A DNA stretch of 64,000 bases from Pseudomonadota bacterium (GTDB lineage Bacteria > Pseudomonadota > Gammaproteobacteria > Steroidobacterales > Steroidobacteraceae): contig JADJBE010000007.1 of assembly GCA_016703895.1 (NCBI GenBank), forward strand, positions 1 to 64,000, written 5' to 3'. A program made the position numbers and the translations under genes. The notes under the pieces were generated by a model. It saw only the letters and a list, made by a program, of their open reading frames with translations. It ran no database searches and had not been told where the DNA came from. Every line of letters begins with the position of its first letter. Position 1 is the first letter of the stretch. Shown piece by piece: positions 17,360 through 26,901 of this stretch.

Positions 17360-18209
17360 TCTACCGTGCTCGCGCGAAGACCGCAGCGTACGCCTGCCTA
17401 GGTCTGTTCGCCGCCTTGACGGCCAGCGCTGGCGGATTGCCACGGACCGCCAACGTACCGGGCGGCGTGGTCATCGTGCCGCTCGGCGCAAGGCCAGCGG
17501 CGCCGACTGTTCAGTTCAACGACCGCCCAGTCCTGGTGACCCAGGCTGGCGGCGAATGGCAGGCGGTGGTCGGCATCCCGCTCAGCGCCGAACCCGGCGA
17601 GCATCTGCTGTCAGTCAGCCGGGCAATTGTCGCCGGCAACCCAGCACCTAACACGGAAACCATTCGCTTCGAGGTCGAGGGCAAGAAATACCCGGCACAG
17701 TATCTCAAGGTGGCGCCACGTCAGGTCGATTTGTCGCCAAGCGACCTCGCGCGCTATGAGCGCGAGCGCGTCCTGCAAGCCGACGCACTCGCAACCTTCT
17801 CGTCGCAGAGTCCTGCCACGCTCGAGTTCGAATGGCCGGTGCGAGGTCGACTCTCCAGCCCGTTCGGCTTTCGACGTTACTTCAACAACCAGGCGCGTAA
17901 CCCGCACTCGGGATTGGACATCGCCGCAGCGACGGCACAGCGGTCAAGGCGCCCGCGCCTGGTGTGGTAGTTGCAACCGGCGACTATTTTTTTAACGGCA
18001 AAACAATCTTCATTGATCATGGGCAGGGCTTCATCACGATGTACTGCCACCTGTCGCGCATCGAGGTGACGCCGGGCGCCACGATCAAGACCGGTCAAAC
18101 GATCGGCGCGGTCGGCGCCACGGGGCGGGCCACGGGGCCGCACTTGCACTTCGGCGTGTCTTTGAACGGCGCAATGGTTGAGCCGTCGCTGTTCCTGGCG
18201 CAGCGCTGA
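17356..18209 (+). CDS. Exported M23-family peptidase, one frameshift
   Basis: This is a putative periplasmic peptidoglycan endopeptidase or LytM-like activator. An N-terminal signal sequence (YACLGLFAALTASAGG) is followed by an extra N-terminal domain, then the LytM fold. Zinc and active-site motifs are NPHSGLDIA, YCHLSRIEV and GPHLHFGVSL. The zinc site is therefore complete and enzymatic activity is likely. The frame breaks near 17936, where a G appears to be missing from ACGGCAC. The second frame continues exactly where the family pattern requires (TAVKAPAPGVVVATGDYFFN), so one gene of about 284 codons is present. The TTG start overlaps the xseA stop. Confidence 0.88.
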
Positions 18210-18221
18210 CGCGCTGCCTGA

Positions 18222-19631
18222 CTAAGCGTCGCGTTTCTGTCGGGTCTTCTTGATGCGGCGCTCGCGACGCGCCACATTGAAGGTCTTGGTGCCACGCTTC
18301 TCCGCTGGCTTGTCGCGCAGGAACGGATTGGTGTCGCTGCGAAACTCGACCGCCACCGGGGTGGCGTACAGATCAAACTGCTCGCGGAACTGATTGGCGA
18401 GATAGCGCTTGTATGCTTCCGGCACGTTACCCGCCTGACTACCATGGACCACGATACGCGGCGGATTGCGACCGCCTTGATGTGCGTAGCGCAGTTTGAT
18501 GCGTCGTCCGCGGGCGATCGGCGGCGCATTGCGAACGATTGCGGCCTCTAACGCCCGCGTGAGTTGCGGTGTCGGCATCTGGCGCATGGCGCCTTCATAG
18601 GCACGGATCACGGCGCCCATCAGATCGCCTACCGCCGTGCCATGTAGCGCCGAAACGAAGTACACCGGCGCGTAGGGTACGAAGTCCAACTTCAAGTCGA
18701 GCTGGCGACGGATCTCCTCGCGCTGCTCGATTTCGATGTTATCCCATTTGTTTACCGCGATGATCAGCGCCCGACCGCGTTGCAACGCGATCCCCAACAC
18801 GCTGGCATCCTGCACGCCAATCGCATCGTGTGCATCGACCACCACCACCACCACATGCGCATAGTCGATCGCCTGCAAGGTGGCAGCAACACTGGCCAGC
18901 TCGAGCTCATCTTCCACTTTGGCGCGACGCCGCACGCCGGCGGTGTCGATCAACAGAAAGTCCCGATCATCGCGTCGGAACGGCACCAGAATGCTGTCGC
19001 GCGTGGTGCCAGGCGTATCACTCGCAATGACGCGCTCTTCACCTAACAATCGATTCAGGAGCGTCGACTTGCCGACGTTGGGCCGGCCAATGATGGCGAG
19101 ACGGATCGAGCCGTCCTCCTCAGGTTCGGCAGCCGGCACGGCCTCGAAACCCTCGAGCACGCTCGTCATCAGCTTCTCGCAACCCGCGCCGCGTTTGGCG
19201 GAGATGCCCCATGGGTCGCCCAGGCCTAACGAGTAGAAATCAGCCCCTGCGATCGCGACATCTATGCCCTCCGCTTTGTTGACGGCAAGCAGCACCGGCT
19301 TGCCAGCCTTGCGCAGCTCCCGCGCGAACACATGGTCTTGCGGCGTGACGCCCTCGCGCGCGTCACCGATGAAGACGATCCGATCCGCCTCAGCAACAGC
19401 CCGCTCGGTCTGGATGCGCATGAGCGCGTCCATGCCGGACGGCTTCTCGACGAGCCCGCCGGTATCGATCACGACATACGGCACGGGGCCGAGACGGCCA
19501 TAGCCGTACTGCCGATCGCGGGTGACACCGGGCACGTCCGCAACAATTGCGTCCTGTGTCCCGGTGAGCGTGTTGAAGAGCGTCGATTTGCCGACGTTCG
19601 GGCGCCCGACGAGCGCAACGACCGGCAGCAT
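18222..19631 (-). CDS. der: Ribosome-assembly GTPase Der (EngA)
   Basis: This essential double-GTPase is needed for 50S subunit maturation. It has 469 residues with two G domains. G1 motifs are VGRPNVGKSTLFN (residues about 7-19) and IGRPNVGKSTLLN (about 180). G3 motifs are DTGG and DTAG, and G4 motifs are NKAE and NKWD. The C-terminal KH-like domain ends with a basic tail (KRGTKTFNVARRERRIKKTR). It starts the usual der-bamB-yfgM-hisS block but is its last gene in transcription order. Confidence 0.98.
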   Translation of the reverse strand: MLPVVALVGRPNVGKSTLFNTLTGTQDAIVADVPGVTRDRQYGYGRLGPVPYVVIDTGGLVEKPSGMDALMRIQTERAVAEADRIVFIGDAREGVTPQDHVFARELRKAGKPVLLAVNKAEGIDVAIAGADFYSLGLGDPWGISAKRGAGCEKLMTSVLEGFEAVPAAEPEEDGSIRLAIIGRPNVGKSTLLNRLLGEERVIASDTPGTTRDSILVPFRRDDRDFLLIDTAGVRRRAKVEDELELASVAATLQAIDYAHVVVVVVDAHDAIGVQDASVLGIALQRGRALIIAVNKWDNIEIEQREEIRRQLDLKLDFVPYAPVYFVSALHGTAVGDLMGAVIRAYEGAMRQMPTPQLTRALEAAIVRNAPPIARGRRIKLRYAHQGGRNPPRIVVHGSQAGNVPEAYKRYLANQFREQFDLYATPVAVEFRSDTNPFLRDKPAEKRGTKTFNVARRERRIKKTRQKRDA

Positions 19632-19663
19632 GGTTATCCCCTTCTGAGCCGCCGCAGCGGCCG

Positions 19664-20811
19664 TTAGTTTGACGTTGAGGAACGAGTGGCGCGTAACGCG
19701 CTGATACGACCGTTGTCAGATATCACATAAATCACATCATCGACCGCAACCAGCGGATTCGACACGCGCCCACCGACGCCACCGATACGCGCCACCGGCG
19801 CGCCGCTCGCCTTGTCGAACCAGTGCATGTAACCCTCGTAATCTGCCACGGCGACAAAATCGCCCACGGCAACTGGCGCCGAAAGCCGCCGAAACTTGAG
19901 CGTATCCTGCCGCCAGATCTCAACACCTGTCCGACGTCGTAGAGCTAACAACTCACCATTGGCAGCGGCGACATACATCGCCTCGGTGTCGATATCCACG
20001 CCCCGGTAGCTCGACACGTCGCGCGTCCACCAGATTTGCCCGGAGTCGATCGCCAGCATGGCAGCACGCCCTTGAAAGCCAGCCACGAAGACGTCTTCAT
20101 CCGCGACCTTCACACCGGCATCGATATCCACGAGGCGCTCGAGTTCGGTGCGACCGGTCGGTGCACTGACCGGCGTTTCCCACCGTGTCACCGTCCGCCA
20201 ATCCCACCGCCAGGACCTTGCCGCTATCGAACCCGGCAATCACGAGGTCCCCTCGCGATCACGGGTGCCGCTGTGCCGCGCAACGACAGCCGTGGCACTT
20301 GTTCTTCGGTCTCCCACTTCTGACTGCCGTCACTTGCGGCCAGCCCGCGCAGTCGACCGTCAACGGTGCGCACGACGACGGTGTCCGCACCGACTGCCGG
20401 TGCCGACAGAATCTCGCCCTTGACCTTCACGCGCCAGCGGTTGGCACCATCCGCCGCAGCGAGTGCGATCACGTCGCCTTCGCTCGAACCTACCACTACC
20501 AACTCGCCGCTAACCCCGGTCGCACCTGCCAGCGGCGCCTGCGTTCGGGTGCGCCAAACGGCCTTGCCCGACGCTCGCTCCAACGCGACCACCTCGCCGT
20601 TGTGACCCGCCGCGTAGACGCGGTCACCCTGCACGGCGAGCCCCAGCCCAAGACGCAGTACCTCATCGCTGCCACCGACGCTAGCGCTCCACAAGCGCTC
20701 AACTTTGGCACTCGCATTGAAATCAACCAGCTCAGACGGCATATCCACCGGCTTCTCTTTCGAACAGCCTGCTAACAACAGAAGCGCAGCAAGTGGGATG
20801 AGCTTGTTCAT
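19664..20811 (-). CDS. bamB: Outer-membrane assembly lipoprotein BamB, two frameshifts
   Basis: This beta-propeller lipoprotein of the BAM complex helps insert outer-membrane proteins. The lipobox is LAALLLLAGCSKE at the N terminus. PQQ-like repeats are visible (GDRVYAAGHNGEVVALERAS, SSEGDVIALAAADGANRW, VRTVDGRLRGLAASDG). The frame is lost near 20248 and again near 20180; in between a third frame reads DLVIAGFDSGKVLAVGLADG. The rest (ETPVSAPTGRTELERLVDID to the stop) completes the propeller. Combined length is about 382 codons, normal for BamB. It lies directly downstream of yfgM, overlapping it by 4 nt. Confidence 0.9.
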
Positions 20812-21491
20812 GGGACTACGTCAGCGGTCGGCGATTGCGACGCGACTTGTTCCTTGACCAGCGGCGTGCCGCCCAGATCACGGATTTTAAGATCGAGCAG
20901 CTCCAGATCGACCACACCCTCCTCGCCAGTGCTGAGCGCCTGCTGGTACGCCTGCAGCGCTCCCGCATTGTCGCCCTTGGCAAACAGGATATCGCCGCGC
21001 GCCTCCGCAAAGCGTGCTTCGAACTTACCTGCCTGAGCGCCATTCAAGGTGACGATGGCAGCATCGTGTTTTCCCTGCGCCGACTCGACGCGCGCCAAGC
21101 GCAAGCGCGCCAATAGTCGCAGCTCCGCATCCTTGGACCCGTTCATGACGGCCGCCAGACGCTCGGCGCCTTTGTCGAGTTCATTCGACTCGACGTGCGA
21201 TCGAGCCGCGACCAGGGAAGCGAGGTCCGCATACGGCGTGGCGGCATAGTCACGCGTTAGCTCGTCCACCAGCGTGAACGCGCGGGTACGGTCGGCGCGA
21301 TTGAAGGCGTCGACAGCCTGCTCGAAGCGGGTTCCCGCCTCCTCCGCCAAGCGCACTTGCCGCGCTTCCCAGGCGCGCCAACCCCAAAGGCCGCACACGC
21401 CAATCACGACGCCGGCCACTATACAGGGCAGAGTCTGCCACAGCCAGCGCTTGACCTCTTCCCATTGTTCCTGATCACTGAAATCGTTCAC
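20808..21491 (-). CDS. yfgM: YfgM-like membrane-anchored TPR protein
   Basis: This is an inner-membrane protein with one N-terminal anchor (LPCIVAGVVIGVCGLWGWRA, about residues 20-39) and a periplasmic helical/TPR domain. YfgM associates with SecYEG and the PpiD chaperone in E. coli. It has 227 residues, close to the usual 206. Conserved start: DQEQWEEVKRWL. Helical repeats such as RLAAVMNGSKDAELRLLARL and GDILFAKGDNAGALQAYQQA follow. It lies between hisS and bamB, the standard gene order. Confidence 0.88.
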   Translation of the reverse strand: MNDFSDQEQWEEVKRWLWQTLPCIVAGVVIGVCGLWGWRAWEARQVRLAEEAGTRFEQAVDAFNRADRTRAFTLVDELTRDYAATPYADLASLVAARSHVESNELDKGAERLAAVMNGSKDAELRLLARLRLARVESAQGKHDAAIVTLNGAQAGKFEARFAEARGDILFAKGDNAGALQAYQQALSTGEEGVVDLELLDLKIRDLGGTPLVKEQVASQSPTADVVP

Positions 21492-21504
21492 ATAAACCTC
21501 ACTT

Positions 21505-22800
21505 TCAATTCGTCAGCGCCGCGCTCTGATCGCGCACGGCAGCCTCGACCTGCGCCGGCAAGTCATTGAGATCCAGCTGCCGCTGTGGTGACTCGCCCCG
21601 TAGCGCCTTCCAGCTCGCCATACCCCGCGCAATCTCCTCATCGCCAATAACGAGCGCGAATGACGCGCCGCTCTTGTCGGCGCGCCGAAACTGCGCCTTG
21701 AAATTACCGCCGCCCAGATTCACATGAACAACCCGCTGCGGCAACGCCTCGCGCAGCTGTTCGGCAGCAACCAGCGCCGCACGAAGCGCCACGTCGCCCT
21801 GCGCAATCACGTAAATATCCGGCGGCCGGGCCGCTGACGCCGTGCCCACCTGACGCACGAGCTCCACCACGCGTTCCACACCCATCGCAAACCCGATCGC
21901 GGGTGTGGCATCGCCACCCAACTGCGAGATGAGCCCGTCGTAGCGGCCACCCGAACACACAGCGTCCTGCGAGCCGAGCGCGTCGGTGGTCCATTCGAAC
22001 ACCGTGCGCGAATAATAGTCGAGACCACGCACCAGCCGCGGATTGACTGCGTACGGGATGGCAAGCGCGTCAAGACCGGCGCGCAGCGCGGCAAAATGCT
22101 CAGCGGACTCCGCATCCAGATGCTCGGTCAACAGCGGTGCAGCAGCGATCAGCGCCTGCATGTCTGCGTTCTTGCTGTCGAGAATCCGCAACGGATTGCC
22201 CTCGAGCCGACGCAGGCTATCCACATCCAGCTCGCCGCGGTGTGCTCGAAAATACTCCTGCAGCAACTCGCGATACGCGCGCCGCGATTCCACCGTGCCG
22301 AGCGAATTGATCTGCAACTTGACACGCCCGACGCCGAGCTTGCGCCACAACCGTGCTGTTAGGGCGATCAGCTCAATATCGACATCGGGACCGGCAAAAC
22401 CGATCGCCTCGACATCGACCTGATGGAACTGCCGGTAGCGGCCCTTTTGCGGCTTCTCATGCCGGAACATCGGCCCGATACACCACACCTTGAGTCGCGC
22501 ACCGCGCAACAAGCCGTTGGAAATCGCCGCGCGTACCATCCCAGCCGTAGCTTCAGGCCGCAGTGTCAGACTGTCGCCACCGGTGTCGGTGAAGGTGTAC
22601 ATCTCTTTTTCGACAACATCGGTGAACTCACCAATGGCACGCTTGAAAAGCTGCGTCTGCTCGAGGACGGGCACGCGCATCTCTTCGTAACCATAGGCTG
22701 TCAGCAGCTCGGTGGCAGCGCGCTCGACAAACTGCCAGACCGCTATATCCCCGGCTAACACGTCGTTCATGCCGCGGACCGGCTGGATCTGATTGCTCAT
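21505..22800 (-). CDS. hisS: Histidyl-tRNA synthetase
   Basis: This class II aminoacyl-tRNA synthetase charges tRNA-His and has 431 residues. Motif 1 region: QPVRGMNDVLAGD. Motif 2: RHEKPQKGRYRQFHQVDVE. The histidine-specific sequences LVRGLDYYSRTVFEW and GGRYDGLISQLGG are present, and motif 3 is AIGFAMGVERVV. The C-terminal anticodon-binding domain (IYVIAQGDVALRAALVAAEQ) is complete. It is the gene upstream of yfgM. Confidence 0.98.
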   Translation of the reverse strand: MSNQIQPVRGMNDVLAGDIAVWQFVERAATELLTAYGYEEMRVPVLEQTQLFKRAIGEFTDVVEKEMYTFTDTGGDSLTLRPEATAGMVRAAISNGLLRGARLKVWCIGPMFRHEKPQKGRYRQFHQVDVEAIGFAGPDVDIELIALTARLWRKLGVGRVKLQINSLGTVESRRAYRELLQEYFRAHRGELDVDSLRRLEGNPLRILDSKNADMQALIAAAPLLTEHLDAESAEHFAALRAGLDALAIPYAVNPRLVRGLDYYSRTVFEWTTDALGSQDAVCSGGRYDGLISQLGGDATPAIGFAMGVERVVELVRQVGTASAARPPDIYVIAQGDVALRAALVAAEQLREALPQRVVHVNLGGGNFKAQFRRADKSGASFALVIGDEEIARGMASWKALRGESPQRQLDLNDLPAQVEAAVRDQSAALTN

Positions 22801-22827
22801 GCTATTTCGCTAGCCTTATCGATAGGC

Positions 22828-23697
22828 TCAGCGGGCAGGTGCGACGCTGCCGGTGGTACTGACAACCAGCGTGGCGACTTTGCCGCGCACCGCGCTAGCA
22901 GGAATAGCAACGTCGCGCCCGTCAACCGCAAGAGTCGCGGCGGAAAAATTGCCCAGCACGAGACGAATCGGCGCGCGACCTCGAAAAGACTGCACCGAAC
23001 CACCGGTCGCAACGTCATGGTAGAGCTGGCGACCGCGCGCGTCGTAGACTTCGACCCAACTGTCAGCCGACAAACTAACACGCAGCTCGGTGGTGTTTGC
23101 TGCCGCCATTGGCGCGACCGTCGTTTGCGTCGGGACAGTAACGCCCGCGGCAGACGGCACGGTGGAAGGCGTCGGTGCGGCAGGCTCGCCCGCCGCTGAC
23201 ACCTCGGCCGCAGCGGCAGACTCCGGCAGGGAACCGAGCGGCGCAGTAACGTCCACCGCCGGCGACACAACTGTTGCCGCAGATTCGACCGGCTGCGGCG
23301 CCGGCTTGCGCAACAACCACCAGGCACCTGCCGCGAGCGCCACCGCCAGCAGAGCGGCCAACAGTGGGCCGCGCCATTTGCGCGGATCGGACGGTCGCTC
23401 CGCTTTCGCGATGCGCGTCAGATCAGGCCGCTGCTCGGCACTGGCATCCTTGCGGTAGTCTGCTAACAACTCAGCCGCTGGCAGCTCGAGAAATTCCGCG
23501 TACAACTTCAGGTGGCCGCGGACGTACACAGGCGAACCGATCGCTTCGAAACGGTCGGCCTCGAGCGCTGTGATCACCGTCGTGTCGAGATGGGTTTTCT
23601 CGGCTACACCCGCGACCGATTGGCCGAGTCGTTCGCGCGCCGCCATGAGTCGCTGACCGATGGTTGCGGACGTGTCCGTTTGCACGCTGTCGCTCAT
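22828..23697 (-). CDS. rodZ: Cytoskeletal protein RodZ
   Basis: This bitopic protein links MreB to the cell-wall elongation machinery. The N-terminal helix-turn-helix domain starts GQRLMAARERLGQSVAGVAE and includes YVRGHLKLYAEFLEL. A single membrane segment follows (LLAALLAVALAAGAWWLL, about 130). Then comes a Pro/Ala/Thr-rich linker and a C-terminal beta domain (LRVSLSADSWVEVYDARGRQ). At 289 residues the size is normal. E. coli has ispG between rodZ and hisS; here it is absent, as only 27 bp separate rodZ from hisS. Confidence 0.93.
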   Translation of the reverse strand: MSDSVQTDTSATIGQRLMAARERLGQSVAGVAEKTHLDTTVITALEADRFEAIGSPVYVRGHLKLYAEFLELPAAELLADYRKDASAEQRPDLTRIAKAERPSDPRKWRGPLLAALLAVALAAGAWWLLRKPAPQPVESAATVVSPAVDVTAPLGSLPESAAAAEVSAAGEPAAPTPSTVPSAAGVTVPTQTTVAPMAAANTTELRVSLSADSWVEVYDARGRQLYHDVATGGSVQSFRGRAPIRLVLGNFSAATLAVDGRDVAIPASAVRGKVATLVVSTTGSVAPAR

Positions 23698-23717
23698 TAC
23701 TCTAGTCCTGTCAGGAA

Positions 23718-24512
23718 TCAGCCAGGATTGCGCGGCAGGTTAGCCAGCGACCGCGCTTGGGCGGAATCCGGGAAATCAACTTTGAGTCGCCGCGCAAAGC
23801 GCTCCTCTGCCCTGACGTCGCCGGTGGCACGGGACGCCTGCACGCCAAGCAGCAACAGATCAGCCGAGGCCGAGAAATTGGCGAGATAGCTGTCGACATG
23901 GGTTTTGGCGTCGGCCGGCCGGCCAAGCTGCAACAGCAGATTGCCAAGTTGCCACGCTCCCTCGGCATAGTTCGGCCGCACCGCCAAGGCACGGCGGTAT
24001 AGCTGCTCAGCCGCCTCGAATCGCTGCGCCGATTGCTGACAGACGCCCGCGTTCGTGTAGGCCGCTTCTGGCGTGCGATAAAGACGGTTGTTAGCGACTT
24101 CCTGGAACCGCTTGACACCTTCATCGTGCCGCCCACGCTTGCATAAGTACACGGCATAGTTGTTGAGCACGTCGGGGTCGCGCGGCGCCAGTCGCAAGGC
24201 CGTGCGGAAGTGATCATCCGCGTCACGCGTGCGGTCGAGCCGGTCGTTTAACAAGCCGAGCGCCGTGTGAACATTGGGGTCCCGCGAATTCTGCTCGAGT
24301 GCGCGTTCGAGCTTTTCTTGCGCGAGCGTGAGATTGCCCTGCTGCAGATAAGCAATGCCCAGTTGCACATTGAATTCCGCGGCATTCTCACTATTGCTGG
24401 ATTCAGCACGTTGCGGTGAGCTACTAACACAGCCCGTCGAAAGTAGCGCCAGCAGCAACGTGACCGACACGGCGGCCAGCGGCTTCGCAGTCTCGTAGCT
24501 GATCCGACTCAT
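23718..24512 (-). CDS. pilW: Type IV pilus biogenesis lipoprotein PilW/PilF
   Basis: This is a TPR lipoprotein, the pilotin needed for outer-membrane localisation of the PilQ secretin. The lipobox is LLLALLSTGCVSSS. TPR repeats begin FNVQLGIAYLQQGNLTLAQE and include PNVHTALGLLNDRLDRTRDA, PDVLNNYAVYLCKRGRHDEG and AAYTNAGVCQQSAQRFEAAE. It has 264 residues. It overlaps rlmN by 4 nt and precedes rodZ, the conserved order. Confidence 0.93.
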   Translation of the reverse strand: MSRISYETAKPLAAVSVTLLLALLSTGCVSSSPQRAESSNSENAAEFNVQLGIAYLQQGNLTLAQEKLERALEQNSRDPNVHTALGLLNDRLDRTRDADDHFRTALRLAPRDPDVLNNYAVYLCKRGRHDEGVKRFQEVANNRLYRTPEAAYTNAGVCQQSAQRFEAAEQLYRRALAVRPNYAEGAWQLGNLLLQLGRPADAKTHVDSYLANFSASADLLLLGVQASRATGDVRAEERFARRLKVDFPDSAQARSLANLPRNPG

Positions 24513-25609
24513 GCATGCACCTGCAAACCAAAACTCTTCGCGCCTAGACGGATCGTCGTCCGATCCTGCACCCGTCCTGCCAATTGTCCGCAGGCCGCAT
24601 CGATGTCATCGCCGCGAGTCTTGCGTATCGTCGCGATCAGACCGCGCTGCAGGAGCCGATCCCGGAACTGGTGAATCACGGGCATCGCTGAGCGTCGATA
24701 GTCCGTGCCCGGAAAGGGATTGAACGGAATCAGGTTGATCTTGGCGGGACGATGCTGCAGCAAACGCGCCAGTTCATCAGCATCGGCCAAACTGTCGTTC
24801 ACGCCTTCGAGCATGACGTATTCAAACGTGACGCTGCGGCCGTTCTGCTCATCCAGGTAGTGCCAGCAAGCTTCGAGCAACTCGGCAATGGGGTGCTTGC
24901 GGTTGATCGGCACGAGCTCGTTGCGCAGCCGATCATTGGCCGCATGCAGGGACACCGCCAGCGCACAATTCACTTCTTCAGCCAGCTTGTAAATCTGCGG
25001 CACCAGCCCCGAGGTCGACAGCGTCACACGGCGGCGCGAAATATCGAAACCGAAATCATCCAGAAACACGCGGATCGCCGGCACCACGTTGCGAAAATTG
25101 GCGAGCGGCTCACCCATCCCCATGAAAACGATATTGGTGATGATGCGCGGGTCATCCGGCGAGAAGCCCAACTCCTGATTCGCGAGCCATACCTGGCCAA
25201 CGATTTCGGCCGCGGTGAGATTGCGATTGAACCCTTGTTGCGCCGTCGAGCAGAACGAGCAATCGAGGACACAGCCTACCTGCGAGGAAATACACAGCGT
25301 GCCGCGATCCACCTCCGGGATGAACACCATCTCGAACGCCTGCGAACTATCCGCCGATAACAACCACTTGCGCGTGCCATCGGCCGAATCCAGCCGCTTG
25401 ATGACTTCCGGCACGCGCACTTCCGCGTGCGCGGCGAGCTGCGCGCGGAAGTCCTTGGCGAGATCCGTCATCGCGGCAATGTCGCCGACCTGACGCTTGT
25501 ACAGCCAGCTCATTAGCTGGCGGGCACGAAAGGGCTTGCTGCCGAGACTGACGACGTAGTCGGCCAGTTCCGTCTGCGGCAGACCGAGCAAGTTCACCCG
25601 CGCGGACAA
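24509..25609 (-). CDS. rlmN: Dual-specificity rRNA/tRNA m2A methyltransferase RlmN
   Basis: This radical-SAM enzyme methylates C2 of A2503 in 23S rRNA and A37 in some tRNAs. It has 366 residues. The cluster motif CxxxCxxC is visible in GCVLDCSFCSTAQQG. GMGEPLANF follows, and the methyl-carrying Cys lies in the C-terminal DAACGQLAGR segment. The start (MSARVNLLGLPQTELADYVV) lies inside the end of ndk, overlapping by 16 nt. It is followed by pilW with a 4-nt overlap. Confidence 0.97.
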   Translation of the reverse strand: MSARVNLLGLPQTELADYVVSLGSKPFRARQLMSWLYKRQVGDIAAMTDLAKDFRAQLAAHAEVRVPEVIKRLDSADGTRKWLLSADSSQAFEMVFIPEVDRGTLCISSQVGCVLDCSFCSTAQQGFNRNLTAAEIVGQVWLANQELGFSPDDPRIITNIVFMGMGEPLANFRNVVPAIRVFLDDFGFDISRRRVTLSTSGLVPQIYKLAEEVNCALAVSLHAANDRLRNELVPINRKHPIAELLEACWHYLDEQNGRSVTFEYVMLEGVNDSLADADELARLLQHRPAKINLIPFNPFPGTDYRRSAMPVIHQFRDRLLQRGLIATIRKTRGDDIDAACGQLAGRVQDRTTIRLGAKSFGLQVHA

Positions 25610-26022
25610 AGCTCGGTCTCGCGGAAAAAATATGCGATCTCGCGCGCAGCAGTGTCAGCGGCATCTGAGCCATGGACCGTATTGGCTTCGATACTCTCAG
25701 CGAGATCGGCACGGATCGTACCTGGCGCCGCTTTCTTGGGATCGGTGGCGCCCATGATGTCGCGATTCTTGACGATCGCATCCTCGCCCTCGAGCACTTG
25801 GATCATCACCGGCGCAGACGTCATGTAGCGCACCAGATCGTTGAAAAACGGGCGCGCGCGATGCACTTCGTAGAAGCCCTCGGCTTCACGCTGCGAAAGG
25901 TGGGCCATGCGCGCAGCAACGACCCGCAGGCCCGCCTTCTCAAAGCGTCGATAGACCTCGCCGATCAGATTACGAGTGACACCATCGGGCTTGACGATAG
26001 ACAAAGTGCGCTCAAGCGCCAT
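25594..26022 (-). CDS. ndk: Nucleoside diphosphate kinase
   Basis: This enzyme balances NTP pools by phosphate transfer through a phospho-His. It has 142 residues, the standard size. It starts ALERTLSIVKPDGVTRNLIG. Other motifs are RPFFNDLVRYMTSAPVMIQV and the active-site NTVHGSDAADTAAREIAYFF with the catalytic His. It is the first gene of the ndk-rlmN-pilW-rodZ-hisS-yfgM-bamB run. Confidence 0.98.
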   Translation of the reverse strand: MALERTLSIVKPDGVTRNLIGEVYRRFEKAGLRVVAARMAHLSQREAEGFYEVHRARPFFNDLVRYMTSAPVMIQVLEGEDAIVKNRDIMGATDPKKAAPGTIRADLAESIEANTVHGSDAADTAAREIAYFFRETELCPRG

Positions 26023-26184
26023 GACAGAACCTCAAAATGATTAGGTTGCGGGAAAGGGACGCGAGCCAATGCAGCGCCATACAGCCGCACATTGTACCGA
26101 TGATTAGCCGGCAGCGGCAATCCGTGGGCACGTGGAAGTGCCGGTGAACAAAGGAAATTCCAGCCGCGGCAGCGCCGTCAGCGA

Positions 26185-26508
26185 CTAGACGTTGAAGCTC
26201 TCGCCGCAGCCGCACTCGCCCTTGATATTGGGATTGTGGAAGCGAAACGCTTCGTTGAGGCCCTGCTTGACGAAATCCACCGTCGTGCCCTCGATCAGCT
26301 TGAGGCTGTCGGGATCCACAAAGACCTTAATGCCATGGTCTTCAAAAACAGCATCAGTGGCGTTTGACTCTTCGGCGAAATTCACCACATAGGCGAACCC
26401 GGAACAGCCCGTCTTGCGCACACCCAGACGCAGTCCGAGACCCGTGCCTCGCGCCGCGATGGAATGGCGGACGCGGTCGGCCGCCGATTGAGTCAAGTGG
26501 ATAGCCAT
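26185..26508 (-). CDS. iscA: A-type iron-sulfur carrier (IscA/ErpA family)
   Basis: This 107-residue protein carries iron-sulfur clusters to apo-targets. It keeps the three ligand cysteines, one in KTGCSGFAY and two in GECGCGESF. The start is MAIHLTQSAADRVRHSIAAR. It lies 9 nt after the IscU-like gene and belongs to the trmJ-desulfurase-IscU-like-iscA run. IscA and ErpA cannot be separated by sequence alone here; the neighbourhood favours IscA. Confidence 0.9.
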   Translation of the reverse strand: MAIHLTQSAADRVRHSIAARGTGLGLRLGVRKTGCSGFAYVVNFAEESNATDAVFEDHGIKVFVDPDSLKLIEGTTVDFVKQGLNEAFRFHNPNIKGECGCGESFNV

Positions 26509-26517
26509 GACCTGATT

Positions 26518-26901
26518 TTACTCCGATCCTGCGCGCCCGAGGCTCGCATTCAATGCATCTTCGACCACCAGCAGCCGCCCAAGTTTCTCGAGCGGCACCG
26601 ACATCTCGCGTGCCCAGTCGGCAGGGGCGCCGATTGCGGCTACCCGTTGCCCCGGCAGTTGCTCGGTCAACCAGGCACAGACCGCCAAAGTATGCGGGCA
26701 GCCGTAAGCCTGGAACCGTGCAGCAGTCACAACCCCGGCGGCCGTTGCCACCTGAAAACGCACGTGGGTACCGCCGTCCTGGGAACCCGCCTCGCCACTT
26801 TGTACGCCGGGGGCCGGGGGCAGCACGCCGGCATCGGGCAACTCGAGAAAGTACCGCCGTGCCCGGGTTGAAAGGCTCGACTCAAGCAGGGTCATGGTCA
26901 T
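26518..26901 (-). CDS. IscU-like scaffold protein lacking two ligand cysteines
   Basis: It occupies the position of iscU between a cysteine desulfurase and iscA, and it has the IscU fold pattern: VRFQVATAAGVVTAARFQAY, GCPHTLAVCAWLTEQLPGQR, ending VVEDALNASL like the IscU terminus. Of the three IscU cluster cysteines, only the central one (YGCPH) is in place. The first (normally P-x-C-G-D) and the last (H-C-S) are absent. Another Cys follows at AVCAW. With 127 residues it matches the IscU size. It may be a degenerate scaffold, a regulator of the desulfurase, or a member of an alternative family. No frameshift is apparent. Confidence 0.65.
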   Translation of the reverse strand: MTMTLLESSLSTRARRYFLELPDAGVLPPAPGVQSGEAGSQDGGTHVRFQVATAAGVVTAARFQAYGCPHTLAVCAWLTEQLPGQRVAAIGAPADWAREMSVPLEKLGRLLVVEDALNASLGRAGSE